Positions 16,161 to 23,100 of a stretch of 40,474 nt of DNA are shown here, piece after piece. Source of the stretch: a virus; IMG/VR virus record IMGVR_UViG_3300044591_000743, positions 1 through 40,474 of that record, one strand, 5' to 3'. How positions within the stretch are numbered: position 1 is the stretch's first letter; each line of letters opens with the position of its first letter. The position numbers and the translations under genes are program-made. The notes below the pieces were generated by a model, which made no database searches, was not told where the DNA came from, and saw only the letters and a program-made list of their open reading frames with translations.

Positions 16161-17705
16161 ATGGCCGACGACTTTCGAGAGCAAGTCAACCGCGCTCGCC
16201 GTGCAGGCTACAGCGATGACGAAATCATTGGCTACCTTAAACAGTCTGACACGCGGGTAAGCACGGCGGTAAAAGAAGGCTTCACGCCCCAAGAGATTCT
16301 TGGGCAGATGGCGCCGCCAGCCACAAAGACAGAGACGGCGCTGCGCCAAGTAGGTATCGCCGCCAAGGGCGCCGGGCCTGTCGCTTTGGGCACGGCTGTG
16401 GGAGGGATGCTAGGTGGGCCGCCAGGCGCGTTGGTGGGATCGCTTGCGGTGCCGGCTGCGGACGCGCTTGTCAGCGCGTATCGGGGTTTGACCGGCCAGC
16501 AAGGGCAACTCCCGTCTGAAGCCATTCGCGATCTCATACCTGGCCCCCGCGCCGAGACGCGGGCGGAGCGCATGGTTCAGGCGGGCGGCGAAGCGTTAGG
16601 CGGGGCCGCAGGTCAAGTGCAGGCAGGCCGCGCGGCAGCTCAAGTGCCCGGCTTTGTAGGCGCGGCAGGCAAGGAAATTTCCCGCGCGCCTATTGCGCAA
16701 CTTATCGCCGCTCCGGTGGCAGGCGCCACATCGACTGGCGTGGCGGAAGCTACAGGCAGTCCGTTGGCTGGATTGGCTGCGGGCGTAGCCACAACGACGC
16801 CGTTTGGGCTGAGCAAAGTAAAGCGGGAGCAAGCGCCTACGGCCCAACAGCTTTTGCAGCAGTCTAGGCAGAACTACCAAACCCTAGAGCAGTCAGGCTT
16901 GCAGTTTGACACCGGCAAGTTCACCGGCAAGATGTCGCAAGTCGGCGCGGATTTGCGCAAGGAAGGCTACACGCCAACCGGGTACCCAAAAATTACGGGC
17001 GCGCTGTCTGAATTGACTTCAACGACTCAACCTAAAGACGTCACCGAAATTCAGGCGCTGCGGTCCATTGTGAAGAACGCGCAGAACAGTTCGGATCGGG
17101 CAGAAGCTCGGTTGGCCAGCCTGTTGTTGGACGATTTTGACGACTATGTTTTGAACGCGCCTCCGTCAGATCTTGTAGGTGGTAACCGTCAAGCTGTAGA
17201 GGCGTGGAAAAATGCTCGGGCCGATTACACCAAGATGAAGAAAGGCGAGATCTTTGACGAGATCGTTCGCAAAGCTGAGTTGTCTACGACCGACAAACAG
17301 CAGGCCATCGCGTCAAGTTTGTCCACGCTGGCTAAGAATGACAAGAAGATGCGCTTCTTCACGCCGGAGGAGCGCAAGTCGATTGAGGCTGCGGCTAAGG
17401 GCGACAACGCGCAAGCCATGCTGCGGGTCGTTTCCAAGTTCACCCCTATGACTCCCGCTGCGGCCATCTTTACCGCCGTGGCCGGCCCCGCTGGTGCAGG
17501 GCTTGCGGCGGCAGGTTTGACTGCTAAGTCTGCGGGCGCCGCGCGCAGCGAAGCGATGGCGAACAGGCTTGCCGAGCAGATGCGGTTGGGTCGTTTGCCT
17601 ATGGTCATTGAACCGTTTAGCGCAGATGTGCCGATAATGTTTTCTCGCGGCGTGATGTCCGGACAAAGCGCCCTTACTCAACCTGTCAACGCCTTAGCAC
17701 CATGA
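16161..17705 (+). CDS. DNA ejection protein, gp16-like position, 514 aa
   Basis: It begins two bases after the previous stop. The N-terminal 50 residues (YSDDEIIGYLKQ) form a small helical domain seen at the start of many phage internal proteins. Then comes a Gly/Ala-rich hydrophobic region (about 75-110, PVALGTAVGGMLGGPPGAL) that could insert in a membrane, a long helical middle (210-400), and a second hydrophobic Ala/Gly stretch (about 425-460). This layout suits the largest ejected protein. The stop overlaps the next start as ATGA. Confidence 0.78.
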   Translation: MADDFREQVNRARRAGYSDDEIIGYLKQSDTRVSTAVKEGFTPQEILGQMAPPATKTETALRQVGIAAKGAGPVALGTAVGGMLGGPPGALVGSLAVPAADALVSAYRGLTGQQGQLPSEAIRDLIPGPRAETRAERMVQAGGEALGGAAGQVQAGRAAAQVPGFVGAAGKEISRAPIAQLIAAPVAGATSTGVAEATGSPLAGLAAGVATTTPFGLSKVKREQAPTAQQLLQQSRQNYQTLEQSGLQFDTGKFTGKMSQVGADLRKEGYTPTGYPKITGALSELTSTTQPKDVTEIQALRSIVKNAQNSSDRAEARLASLLLDDFDDYVLNAPPSDLVGGNRQAVEAWKNARADYTKMKKGEIFDEIVRKAELSTTDKQQAIASSLSTLAKNDKKMRFFTPEERKSIEAAAKGDNAQAMLRVVSKFTPMTPAAAIFTAVAGPAGAGLAAAGLTAKSAGAARSEAMANRLAEQMRLGRLPMVIEPFSADVPIMFSRGVMSGQSALTQPVNALAP

Positions 17706-17908
17706 GCGACATCGACCCCGTGAAATTCGGTCTGCTGATCGGCCAGGTCAAGACACTGGAAGACCAAGTGGCAGCGATGCAGAGTGACATCAAGGAGTTG
17801 CTGGCCTTGGCCAACAAGGGCAAGGGCGGCTTCTGGATGGGGATGACCATCGCGTCGATGGCCGGCGCCTTGGTGTCGTGGCTCACTACCCACTGGCCTA
17901 CCAAATGA
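17702..17908 (+). CDS. Small coiled-coil/membrane protein, holin-like, 68 aa
   Basis: It starts in an ATGA overlap with the ejection gene and its own stop overlaps the endolysin start as ATGA. Residues 12-40 form an amphipathic coiled coil (LIGQVKTLEDQVAAMQSDI). One membrane segment follows (about 47-62, GMTIASMAGALVSWL). This build resembles XhlA/hemolysin-type lysis proteins. Direct coupling to the endolysin supports a role in lysis, as holin or accessory factor. Confidence 0.7.
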   Translation: MSDIDPVKFGLLIGQVKTLEDQVAAMQSDIKELLALANKGKGGFWMGMTIASMAGALVSWLTTHWPTK

Positions 17909-18381
17909 ACTTTGACACTGCGTTCGCGTTGCTGTTGGGGCATGAGGGAGACTTCTCAGACCACAGCGCTGACTTAGGCGGCAAGACTCGGTTCGGCGTC
18001 ACCGAGGCGGTGGCCCGCGAGGTCGGCTACATGGGCGACATGCGCGAGTTGCCGCTGGATCTGGCCAAGCGGATCTACCTTGAGCGATACTGGAAGCCGA
18101 TCCGCGCTGACGATCTGCCGCCAGGCATCCGGTACGCCACGTTTGACGGCGCCGTCAACAGCGGCCCTGCGCAGGCTACCCGCTGGCTGCAGCGAGCGCT
18201 GGGCGTTGAGGCTGACGGGCTGATCGGCCCCAAGACTTTGACTGCAGCCTACGCGCAGGACGTGAACGCGCTGCGGTTGCGCATCTTGGCGCAGAGGTTG
18301 CGCTTCATGACCGGCCTGACCAACTGGCCGGCCTTCTCACGCGGCTGGGCTCGCCGCATTGCTGACTTGATGGAGACTTGA
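17905..18381 (+). CDS. Endolysin, GH108 family with C-terminal peptidoglycan-binding part, 158 aa
   Basis: The start at 17905 is chosen because it overlaps the previous stop (ATGA) and gives the family N-terminus. The motif LLGHEGDFSDHSADLGGKTRFGVTE contains the GH108 HEG(G) segment; Glu17 is the expected catalytic residue. YLERYWKP and the FDGAVNSGPAQATRWLQRAL, GVEADGLIGPKTL segments complete the family pattern. GH108 enzymes are lysozyme-like muramidases. There is no signal peptide, so export should depend on a holin. Confidence 0.93.
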   Translation: MNFDTAFALLLGHEGDFSDHSADLGGKTRFGVTEAVAREVGYMGDMRELPLDLAKRIYLERYWKPIRADDLPPGIRYATFDGAVNSGPAQATRWLQRALGVEADGLIGPKTLTAAYAQDVNALRLRILAQRLRFMTGLTNWPAFSRGWARRIADLMET

Positions 18382-18382
18382 C

Positions 18383-18550
18383 ATGAACGCTACGATCATC
18401 CAGGCGCTGGTGCGCCACATCCTCACCGCTCTTGCTGGCGGCTTTGCCGTGAAGTACGGCGTGGACGGCGGCACGATGGACGCCGTCATCGGCGGGGCAT
18501 CTGCAGCGGCTGGTCTGGGCTGGTCGCTGTGGGACAAGCGCCAGAAGTGA
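18383..18550 (+). CDS. Small holin-like membrane protein, 55 aa
   Basis: The ATG at 18383 follows the endolysin stop by one base. The product has two short hydrophobic stretches, IIQALVRHILTALAGGFAV and AVIGGASAAAGLGWSLW, and a basic DKRQK tail. It resembles short class II-type phage holins seen next to endolysins (Pam3-gp28-like). The lysis cassette thus has two candidate membrane proteins around the endolysin. No Rz/Rz1 spanin pair is seen after it. Confidence 0.78.
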   Translation: MNATIIQALVRHILTALAGGFAVKYGVDGGTMDAVIGGASAAAGLGWSLWDKRQK

Positions 18551-18555
18551 CCGCC

Positions 18556-18577
18556 TCGCGCTCACCGCGCGATTTCT
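18556..18577. terminator. Weak hairpin at the convergent junction
   Basis: TCGCG (18556-18560) and CGCGA (18568-18572) can pair around a 7-base loop and are followed on the + strand by TTTCTT. The stem is only 5 bp. It lies where the rightward lysis genes meet the leftward operon and overlaps the end of the latter's last gene. Confidence 0.3.
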
Positions 18578-18798
18578 TGTAGCAGGCGCGGGCCTGCTGA
18601 GTAGAAGCGCAGCTTCTTGGTCGCCGCATTGGGGTTGGGCTTAAGTTCGATCTTGACCCAGCCCTTCGTTTCGGCGTATTTGAACGTGCTGTTCACGCTG
18701 TTCCTGTTCACGCCCCAGAGCATTGCGATCTGGTCGCCGGTCAGTTCCGCGCCGGGGTGCGTGGCGAGGTAAACGGCCACGGGAGTGACGAGGCTCAT
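18562..18798 (-). CDS. Small winged-helix-like DNA-binding protein, 78 aa
   Basis: The start at 18798 is chosen because it makes an ATGA overlap with the upstream gene and has AAGGGGG in front. The sequence has a helix-turn-helix look (LTGDQIAMLWGVNRNSVNSTFKYAETKGWV) followed by a basic beta wing (KIELKPNPNAATKKLRFY). A short regulator or DNA-binding accessory protein is likely. It is the last gene of the leftward operon, so it is made together with the helicase and nuclease. Confidence 0.68.
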   Translation of the reverse strand: MSLVTPVAVYLATHPGAELTGDQIAMLWGVNRNSVNSTFKYAETKGWVKIELKPNPNAATKKLRFYSAGPRLLQEIAR

Positions 18799-19016
18799 TC
18801 CTGCCCCCTTGCTCTGATCTTGGCCGCACAAATGCCGGGTATCAACGATAGGCGACTCATGCCCAACTCAATCACTTCGGCATCGCATAACTTCGCACAC
18901 GCTTCGCGCTCGGCAGCGGCGACAAGGTTGGCGAAGAAAATCAGGCGCTCATCTAACGAGCCAAACTCATCAATGCCCGCCTCCCGCGCCATGCGGATGA
19001 TGTCGTCGCGGGTCAT
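18795..19016 (-). CDS. Small phage protein of the 'MTRDDIIRMAREAG' type, 73 aa
   Basis: The start at 19016 overlaps the previous stop (ATGA). The product opens with MTRDDIIRMAREAGIDEF and contains FANLVAAAEREACAKLCD. Short proteins with exactly this layout are widespread in accessory clusters of Burkholderiales phages, and none has a known function that I can name. The Ala/Glu/Arg-rich helix with two Cys residues is the only structural hint. Confidence 0.75.
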   Translation of the reverse strand: MTRDDIIRMAREAGIDEFGSLDERLIFFANLVAAAEREACAKLCDAEVIELGMSRLSLIPGICAAKIRARGQE

Positions 19017-19276
19017 GCTTGTCCCTCCGCTTTCTTGATGACGGAGCGAGCGTTGTCCCACGACCCGCCAAAGAATCGTTTGTGCGACTCGCACAGCGCC
19101 TTCAACGCCTCCAGCAGTTCCCCGTTCAGGGCATGCAACCGGCGCAGTTCGGCATCAAGCGCATCACGGAAGACGAGCATGTCATGGCGCGTCTCACGCG
19201 AGGCATGGAGTTGGTGATCATGGAACGCTTCGGCGTACTTGTCAGCCAGCCGCAGGGCTTCGGGTTGTGTTCTCAC
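19013..19276 (-). CDS. Small helical phage protein, 87 aa, paralogue of the C-terminal part of its upstream neighbour
   Basis: It begins at a GTG in a GTGA overlap. The opening RTQPEALRLADKY matches TTQPTALRLADQL at residues 145-157 of the upstream 210-residue protein, and both continue with an AELRRLH helix. The end (ALCESHKRFFGGSWDNARSVI) differs. I infer a tandem duplication. The function is unknown. Confidence 0.78.
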   Translation of the reverse strand: MRTQPEALRLADKYAEAFHDHQLHASRETRHDMLVFRDALDAELRRLHALNGELLEALKALCESHKRFFGGSWDNARSVIKKAEGQA

Positions 19277-19905
19277 TTCAGTTCTCCTTCACAAGCAATG
19301 GTTGCGTTGACTGCTTCCTCATCGTCGCCGCAGGCTCTCCACAAGGCGTCCTTCAGCACTTGGTTGTTGTGGTGCAGGCGGCGCAGTTCGGCGGCGGCTT
19401 GCGCTGCCGTATTCCCGCCCAGATACGCTATCAGTTGATCAGCCAGCCGCAGGGCGGTAGGTTGTGTGGTCATGTGTTCTTGCCGAATGGCTACGTTCCG
19501 GGCGAGGTGCGCGGCCTGCCACGTTTGCCACATCAAGTGCGTGTGGCTGCTCCAGTAGCCGCCCTCGCGCCCCGCACGGGTGTCCGGGTCCACGCTGTAG
19601 CCCAGGCTTTCGGCGTGGCGCTCAAACGCGGCGCGGTCTGCCACCGGCTCCTGCTCCGGCTGCTCCAGCGCGGCGTAATCGCGCAACGCGGCAGCAAACC
19701 TGTTGTAGTCCAGCCCGCGCTCGTTGGCGATTCGTTGCACCGCAAAGTAGTCAATAGGCTGCTCCAGCGCGGCGCGGAGGGCGGTGATGACTCGGCCCCC
19801 TTCGTCCACCTCACTGTCGCAGCGGTTGCACCTGTGCCCGTGTTCGCTGGTGCAATTCTCCAACGCCTCCGGCGCCTGCTGGGCGGCGGTTCGTAGGTCA
19901 CTCAT
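19273..19905 (-). CDS. Two-part accessory protein, apparent fusion, 210 aa
   Basis: AAGGAG precedes the ATG. Residues 1-50 (SDLRTAAQQAPEALENC, with CNRC later) resemble the start of the upstream 132-residue protein. Residues 85-135 are of the EPVADRAAFERHAESLGY / WQTWQAAHLAR type found in many Burkholderiales phages. Residues 145-210 repeat the TQPxALRLAD module of the downstream gene. An in-frame ATG at 19473 marks the junction and could start a separate 66-residue product, though its ribosome site is weak. The function is unknown. Confidence 0.75.
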   Translation of the reverse strand: MSDLRTAAQQAPEALENCTSEHGHRCNRCDSEVDEGGRVITALRAALEQPIDYFAVQRIANERGLDYNRFAAALRDYAALEQPEQEPVADRAAFERHAESLGYSVDPDTRAGREGGYWSSHTHLMWQTWQAAHLARNVAIRQEHMTTQPTALRLADQLIAYLGGNTAAQAAAELRRLHHNNQVLKDALWRACGDDEEAVNATIACEGELK

Positions 19906-20296
19906 GGTTCTTGCTCCTTAAAGCGGCCTCGATAGCATGAGAGAGTTCCGTCATCGACAGCGGCAGCGGTGGCCTCCGCTGAAAACGCTTCTCTCTTTCC
20001 AGTTGGATCACGCTCTGTATTTCCTCCTCGCTCAGACTCTGCCACTTGCGGCGGGGTGGGTCGGTATATAACAGTTGGCCGTCACGCAACATCGGCGCAC
20101 TTGCCAGCAAGACTGGTCCACCGTATCGCTCGTCAAACCGAGCCACCGGCTCCTGCACCGGCTGCTCCAGCGCGGCCTTGAGGGCCTGTGCTGCTTCCTG
20201 CTGCCAGCAAGGGTTGTATTCAGCGTTACAGCGTCCTCCACAGGCGTCTTCCAACGCCTCCAGTGCCTGATGCGCAGCGTCTCTCAGGTCAGTCAT
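19898..20296 (-). CDS. Accessory phage protein, 132 aa, function unknown
   Basis: The start at 20296 overlaps the preceding stop as ATGA. The N-terminus (MTDLRDAAHQALEALEDAC) is paralogous to that of the next gene. Two Cys (CGGRC...NPC) may form a small metal site. Residues 50-95 are an EQPVQEPVARFDERYGGPV / LLYTDPPRRKW stretch and the C-terminus is helical and charged. Proteins with this layout are common but uncharacterised in phages of this group. It overlaps the next gene by 8 bases. Confidence 0.75.
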   Translation of the reverse strand: MTDLRDAAHQALEALEDACGGRCNAEYNPCWQQEAAQALKAALEQPVQEPVARFDERYGGPVLLASAPMLRDGQLLYTDPPRRKWQSLSEEEIQSVIQLEREKRFQRRPPLPLSMTELSHAIEAALRSKNHE

Positions 20297-20418
20297 GTCA
20301 GTACCCTCCACAGCACATACAGACTCCACCCCAGCACCGACACCGCGCCGATGATGGCGAAGGTGAGCAGGGTGTGCCAGAACCTCTCCAAGCCCTGGCC
20401 TTCGTAGTCTTGTTTCAT
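20293..20418 (-). CDS. Single-pass membrane protein, 41 aa
   Basis: This short gene is joined by ATGA overlaps at both ends. It has a charged start (MKQDYEGQGLERFW), then one clear membrane segment (TLLTFAIIGAVSVLGWSLYV) and a two-residue tail after WR. The double overlap and the membrane segment argue strongly that it is real. It may insert early in the host inner membrane; its role is unknown. Confidence 0.72.
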   Translation of the reverse strand: MKQDYEGQGLERFWHTLLTFAIIGAVSVLGWSLYVLWRVLT

Positions 20419-20660
20419 GCCGCACCCCCACCAAACACCAGCACCACAGCGCCAGCGCACGCCACCAAGCCGATGGCGAAGATCAGAGCGTCAATGACCT
20501 CCGACTTCCAGAACTCCCGCCCGTAGAAGTCAGGCTCCTGACCCACCTCTGTTGCCGCCTCAGCGGCTTCGGGGAAGCGGCCTTGGTAATCAAGCCCCTT
20601 GGGCATGCGACGAACGGTCGGCTCGGTGCCGTCGTCGAAAATGTAGGTTTCTTCTTTCAT
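20415..20660 (-). CDS. Small tail-anchored membrane protein, 81 aa
   Basis: A strong AAGGAGG site lies at the end of the upstream gene. The first 58 residues are acidic and soluble (EETYIFDDGTEPTVRRMPKG). Residues 60-78 form one membrane segment (ALIFAIGLVACAGAVVLVF). It sits next to another small membrane protein, with which it may form a pair. No family is recognised. Confidence 0.75.
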   Translation of the reverse strand: MKEETYIFDDGTEPTVRRMPKGLDYQGRFPEAAEAATEVGQEPDFYGREFWKSEVIDALIFAIGLVACAGAVVLVFGGGAA

Positions 20661-20917
20661 ACTTCCTCCTTAAACACACGGTCGTACAACGCCCTCGTAG
20701 GAGCGTGCTCCTGCTTCAGCATATGCAAAGGCTTCCACCCGTTCTTGTTGGTACGGAACATCATCAATGGATGTGCTGCCCTGCCAGATGTGACGTAGTA
20801 AACAAACGATTCACACGCCAGCTTCTCGCTCGCGCAATCACTCTGCTTGGGGCATGAGTACCCGGCGCACGGCGACGCTGCAGCCGCTGCGAGGGCTTCG
20901 GTAAGGGCTCTGCTCAT
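20657..20917 (-). CDS. Small Cys-rich phage protein, 86 aa
   Basis: The start at 20917 is in an ATGA overlap. Four Cys occur in the pattern C-x4-C-x5-C-x6-C (residues about 17-35: CAGYSCPKQSDCASEKLAC), followed by ESFVYYV, likely a small zinc-binding unit. The basic C-terminus contains MMFRTNKNGWKPLHML and ends with a Lys/Glu cluster. Proteins with this C-rich core plus F-x-Y are frequent in phage accessory regions. The function is unknown. Confidence 0.75.
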   Translation of the reverse strand: MSRALTEALAAAAASPCAGYSCPKQSDCASEKLACESFVYYVTSGRAAHPLMMFRTNKNGWKPLHMLKQEHAPTRALYDRVFKEEV

Positions 20918-21108
20918 GCGTCCTCCCCAGCCAACGTGGCCTTCAGACGTTCGATGCGGTTCTGGTGGTACGTCACCATAGCCTCGGCGTATTCGCGGGC
21001 GCTGTGAGCCTCCAGCAGGGCTCGGCGGGCCTGGTCGTACTCCTGCGCGGCCAGCACTTCCGCAGACGGCGGCTGGTACAGCGACTTGATGGTCTGCCAC
21101 ATGCTCAC
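20914..21108 (-). CDS. Small coiled-coil phage protein, 64 aa
   Basis: The GTG start at 21108 sits in a GTGA overlap, 7 bases after AAGGAGG; an ATG at 21102 is an alternative. The product (WQTIKSLYQPPSAEVLAAQE, then SAREYAEAMVTYHQNRIERL) is of a type seen repeatedly in Burkholderiales phages, short and wholly helical. It is probably a dimeric coiled coil. The function is unknown. Confidence 0.78.
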   Translation of the reverse strand: MSMWQTIKSLYQPPSAEVLAAQEYDQARRALLEAHSAREYAEAMVTYHQNRIERLKATLAGEDA

Positions 21109-21287
21109 TTGATTGCCTCCTTCAAGATCTCCATGCGTTCCCGCGCAGCGCGCAGGACGGTGTAGCGTTGATGCAGCCGCTCCAAGATGGTGACGCGGCG
21201 CAGCGTCTTTCGCTCCTGCTCCAGCAAAGTCAGCACCTCCTGCTCAGTCTTGCTTGACAGGTGCTCGTTGAGCCATCGCCAGTTCAT
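21105..21287 (-). CDS. Small helical protein, 60 aa
   Basis: The ATG is preceded by GGAGAAGAAGC. The start lies 44 bases inside the upstream gene, the largest overlap of the operon. The product is almost all charged helix with Leu/Glu/Arg heptads (EVLTLLEQERKTLRRVTILERL). It has the same build as its two neighbours and could be a coiled-coil partner of them. No family is recognised. Confidence 0.7.
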   Translation of the reverse strand: MNWRWLNEHLSSKTEQEVLTLLEQERKTLRRVTILERLHQRYTVLRAARERMEILKEAIK

Positions 21288-21414
21288 GCTTCTTCTCCAG
21301 TGTGTTGATGGTGACCAGCACCCTATGCAGCCTGCGCTGCGCCATGTTGAACGCCTTGAGCGCGATCTTGTGCTCGGCCCGCGCTACCTTCAGCCGCTCC
21401 GCGATCTTCTTCAC
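21244..21414 (-). CDS. Small basic helical protein, 56 aa
   Basis: The GTG start at 21414 overlaps the helicase stop (GTGA), so translation is coupled to the helicase. The product is basic and helical (KKIAERLKVARAEHKIALK, then RRLHRVLVTINTLEKKHE). It may be a small helicase or nucleic-acid-binding partner, but that is only inferred from charge and coupling. Confidence 0.68.
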   Translation of the reverse strand: MKKIAERLKVARAEHKIALKAFNMAQRRLHRVLVTINTLEKKHELAMAQRAPVKQD

Positions 21415-22706
21415 TTCAATGCCTCCAAGGCCAGTTGGGAAAGGGATTGCTTGTCGTGCAGCGCCGCCCAGATCTTCTGGTCCACGGTGTCTGCGGTCAG
21501 CAGGACGTAGTTCCACACGTCACGCGCCTGGCCGCTGCGGTGCAGCCGCCCGATGGTCTGCTCGTACAACTCCAGCGACCACGGCAGCGACAGCCAGATC
21601 ATGTGGTGCCCGCCGTGCTGCAGGTTCAACCCGTGGCCGGCGCTCTTGGGGTGGATGGCCAGCAGCCGCACCTGGCCAGCGTTCCAGCCCCCGATCACGT
21701 CCCACTTCTCATCCATCGCCGCCAGCGTGGGGTAACGCCTGCGCAACTCGTTCAACTCCTCGACGTAGTTGTAGACGACGATGGTGTTGGCGTGCTGGTT
21801 CTCTGACAGGATGTCGTCCAGCGCGTCGAACTTGTGCGGCGACAACCAGCGCGGGCCAAAGTCGGTGTACAAGAACCCGCTGGACATCTGCTGCAGCTTC
21901 TGCGTGACGACCGCAGCGTTCTGCGCGATGGTCGTCTCGTCGCCAAACTGCAGCACGAAGTCCTTCTTCATCTTGGCGTAGTCGTCCATCGCCATGCTGC
22001 AGGGCATCTCCACCGTGTGCAGCGGGGGCAGCTTGTCCTTGTACTCGCCAGGCTCCAGCACATAGGTGGCTGGCTTGATGCGCTGCATGACGGCGGGCAG
22101 CGAGCCGGGCCGGGGCTCCCACTCGGTGTGCGTGCCGCGGTTGTTCTGGTAGAAGTACTGCTGCATGAACGCGCCCTTGCTGCGGCCCAGCAGCCTCTGG
22201 TCGATCACCTTGCACTGCCCGAACACATCCTCCAGCCCGTTGCTGGTGAACGAGCCGGTCAGGCCCCAACGGATCTCGACGGACTTGATGACCTTCTCAA
22301 AAGCCTTGAAGCGTTTGCCGCTGGGGTTCTTCAGCCGCGTGAGTTCGTCGAACACTACGCCCGTGAAGTCGGACAGGTCAAGGTCGCCTAGCCACTGCAG
22401 GTTGTCGTAGTTGATGACCACCACATCAGCGTCGGAGTACAGCGCAGCGAAACGCTGGTTTGGTGTGCCGACCGCCACCCGCACCTTGAGGTTTGGCGCC
22501 CACTTGGTGGCCTCCACAGGCCAGACCGAAGTGACCACCCGCAGCGGCGCGACGACAAGGAAGCGGATGTTTTCTGCAGCCACCAACTCGCGCATGGCCG
22601 TCAGCGTGATCGCCGTCTTGCCCGCGCCCACTGGCGCGAGGATCATCGCTCGGTCGTGCTCGTAGAGGAAGTCGGCGGCTTCCTCTTGGTAGGGGCGCAG
22701 CTTCAT
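21411..22706 (-). CDS. SNF2-type DEAD/DEAH helicase, 431 aa
   Basis: The start at 22706 is fixed by an ATGA overlap with the nuclease gene. Residues 1-10 give the Q-like opening MKLRPYQEEA. Walker A is PVGAGKT (25-31), and the DEAH-box equivalent is FDEL (119-122). The C-terminal lobe has KSAGHGLNLQHG and the SNF2 motif VI QTIGRLHRSGQ with its arginine fingers. Compact SNF2-like helicases of about 430-480 residues are common in podoviruses. It should translocate on dsDNA or remodel replication or recombination intermediates. Coupling to the VRR-NUC gene suggests joint action. Confidence 0.92.
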   Translation of the reverse strand: MKLRPYQEEAADFLYEHDRAMILAPVGAGKTAITLTAMRELVAAENIRFLVVAPLRVVTSVWPVEATKWAPNLKVRVAVGTPNQRFAALYSDADVVVINYDNLQWLGDLDLSDFTGVVFDELTRLKNPSGKRFKAFEKVIKSVEIRWGLTGSFTSNGLEDVFGQCKVIDQRLLGRSKGAFMQQYFYQNNRGTHTEWEPRPGSLPAVMQRIKPATYVLEPGEYKDKLPPLHTVEMPCSMAMDDYAKMKKDFVLQFGDETTIAQNAAVVTQKLQQMSSGFLYTDFGPRWLSPHKFDALDDILSENQHANTIVVYNYVEELNELRRRYPTLAAMDEKWDVIGGWNAGQVRLLAIHPKSAGHGLNLQHGGHHMIWLSLPWSLELYEQTIGRLHRSGQARDVWNYVLLTADTVDQKIWAALHDKQSLSQLALEALK

Positions 22707-22984
22707 ATTGTCACCACATAGCGAAGGAAGTTGTCCACATCGCCGGCGCCGTAAACGCAGCAGTAGTCGCAGCCCATATTTTTGATTTCGTAGCGGAACA
22801 CCTCCTGCAGCGGCGACAGTTTGCCGTTGTCGGTCTTGACCTCGACAAACCACACACGCCCACCAGGCAGCACGACCAGACGGTCGGCCACACCGCGGTG
22901 GGCGGGCGATACGAACTTGTACGCCTTGCCGCCGAGGGCTTCTACACCCTTGACCAGCCTGCGTTCGGCATCTTTCTCAAGCAT
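22703..22984 (-). CDS. VRR-NUC domain nuclease, 93 aa
   Basis: The family pattern is clear: E-x4-RLVKGVEALGGKAYKF, HRGVADRLVVLP, then WFVEVKTDNGKLSPLQ, in which Asp, Glu and Lys form the PD-(D/E)XK-type metal site. I prefer the ATG at 22984 because GGAG lies 6 bases upstream; the ATG at 23014 would add ten residues but has no ribosome site. Standalone VRR-NUC proteins of phages act on Holliday-junction-like or flap DNA. It is the first gene of the leftward operon. Confidence 0.9.
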   Translation of the reverse strand: MLEKDAERRLVKGVEALGGKAYKFVSPAHRGVADRLVVLPGGRVWFVEVKTDNGKLSPLQEVFRYEIKNMGCDYCCVYGAGDVDNFLRYVVTI

Positions 22985-23022
22985 CGGCTTCTCCGAAATT
23001 TTGTGTTTGTCCATGTCCGTAA

Positions 23023-23048
23023 CTTTATAGCGGAAAAAAGTCTTGTGC
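23023..23048 (-). promoter_or_regulatory. Possible leftward promoter for the helicase/nuclease operon
   Basis: On the minus strand TTGCAC (23050-23045) is followed, 15 bases on, by TATAAA (23029-23024 region). Spacing is short for a sigma70 promoter, and ACTTGC as the -35 would give about 17. The predicted RNA start lies close to 23014. The element overlaps the 26-bp palindrome. Confidence 0.45.
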
Positions 23049-23059
23049 AAGTCTTTTTT
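23034..23059. promoter_or_regulatory. 26-bp imperfect palindrome, candidate operator
   Basis: AAAAAAG ... CTTG-TG-CAAG ... CTTTTTT reads almost the same on both strands: 22 of 26 positions are symmetrical, centred between 23046 and 23047. It overlaps both divergent promoter candidates, where a dimeric regulator could control both operons. A role as an intrinsic hairpin is possible, since A-tract/T-tract ends can pair, but the position between divergent genes favours an operator. Confidence 0.5.
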
Positions 23060-23071
23060 GTGCGATACACT
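23043..23071 (+). promoter_or_regulatory. Possible rightward promoter of the replication operon
   Basis: TTGTGC (23043-23048), 17 bases, TACACT (23066-23071). The match to sigma70 consensus is moderate, but spacing and position, 30 bases before the first replication gene, are right. Confidence 0.45.
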
Positions 23072-23100
23072 GCAGTCCTCATCAGTTCACTGGAGTCCAC

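Noticed and set aside
18562-18798. Treating the wHTH protein as a lysogeny repressor
   Set aside because: It is the last gene of a replication/accessory operon, lacks a dimerisation or peptidase domain, and no integrase is present.
19267-19896. Plus-strand frame of 209 codons over the accessory operon
   Set aside because: It lies opposite two coupled minus-strand genes with ribosome sites and overlaps; its sequence has no recognisable pattern.
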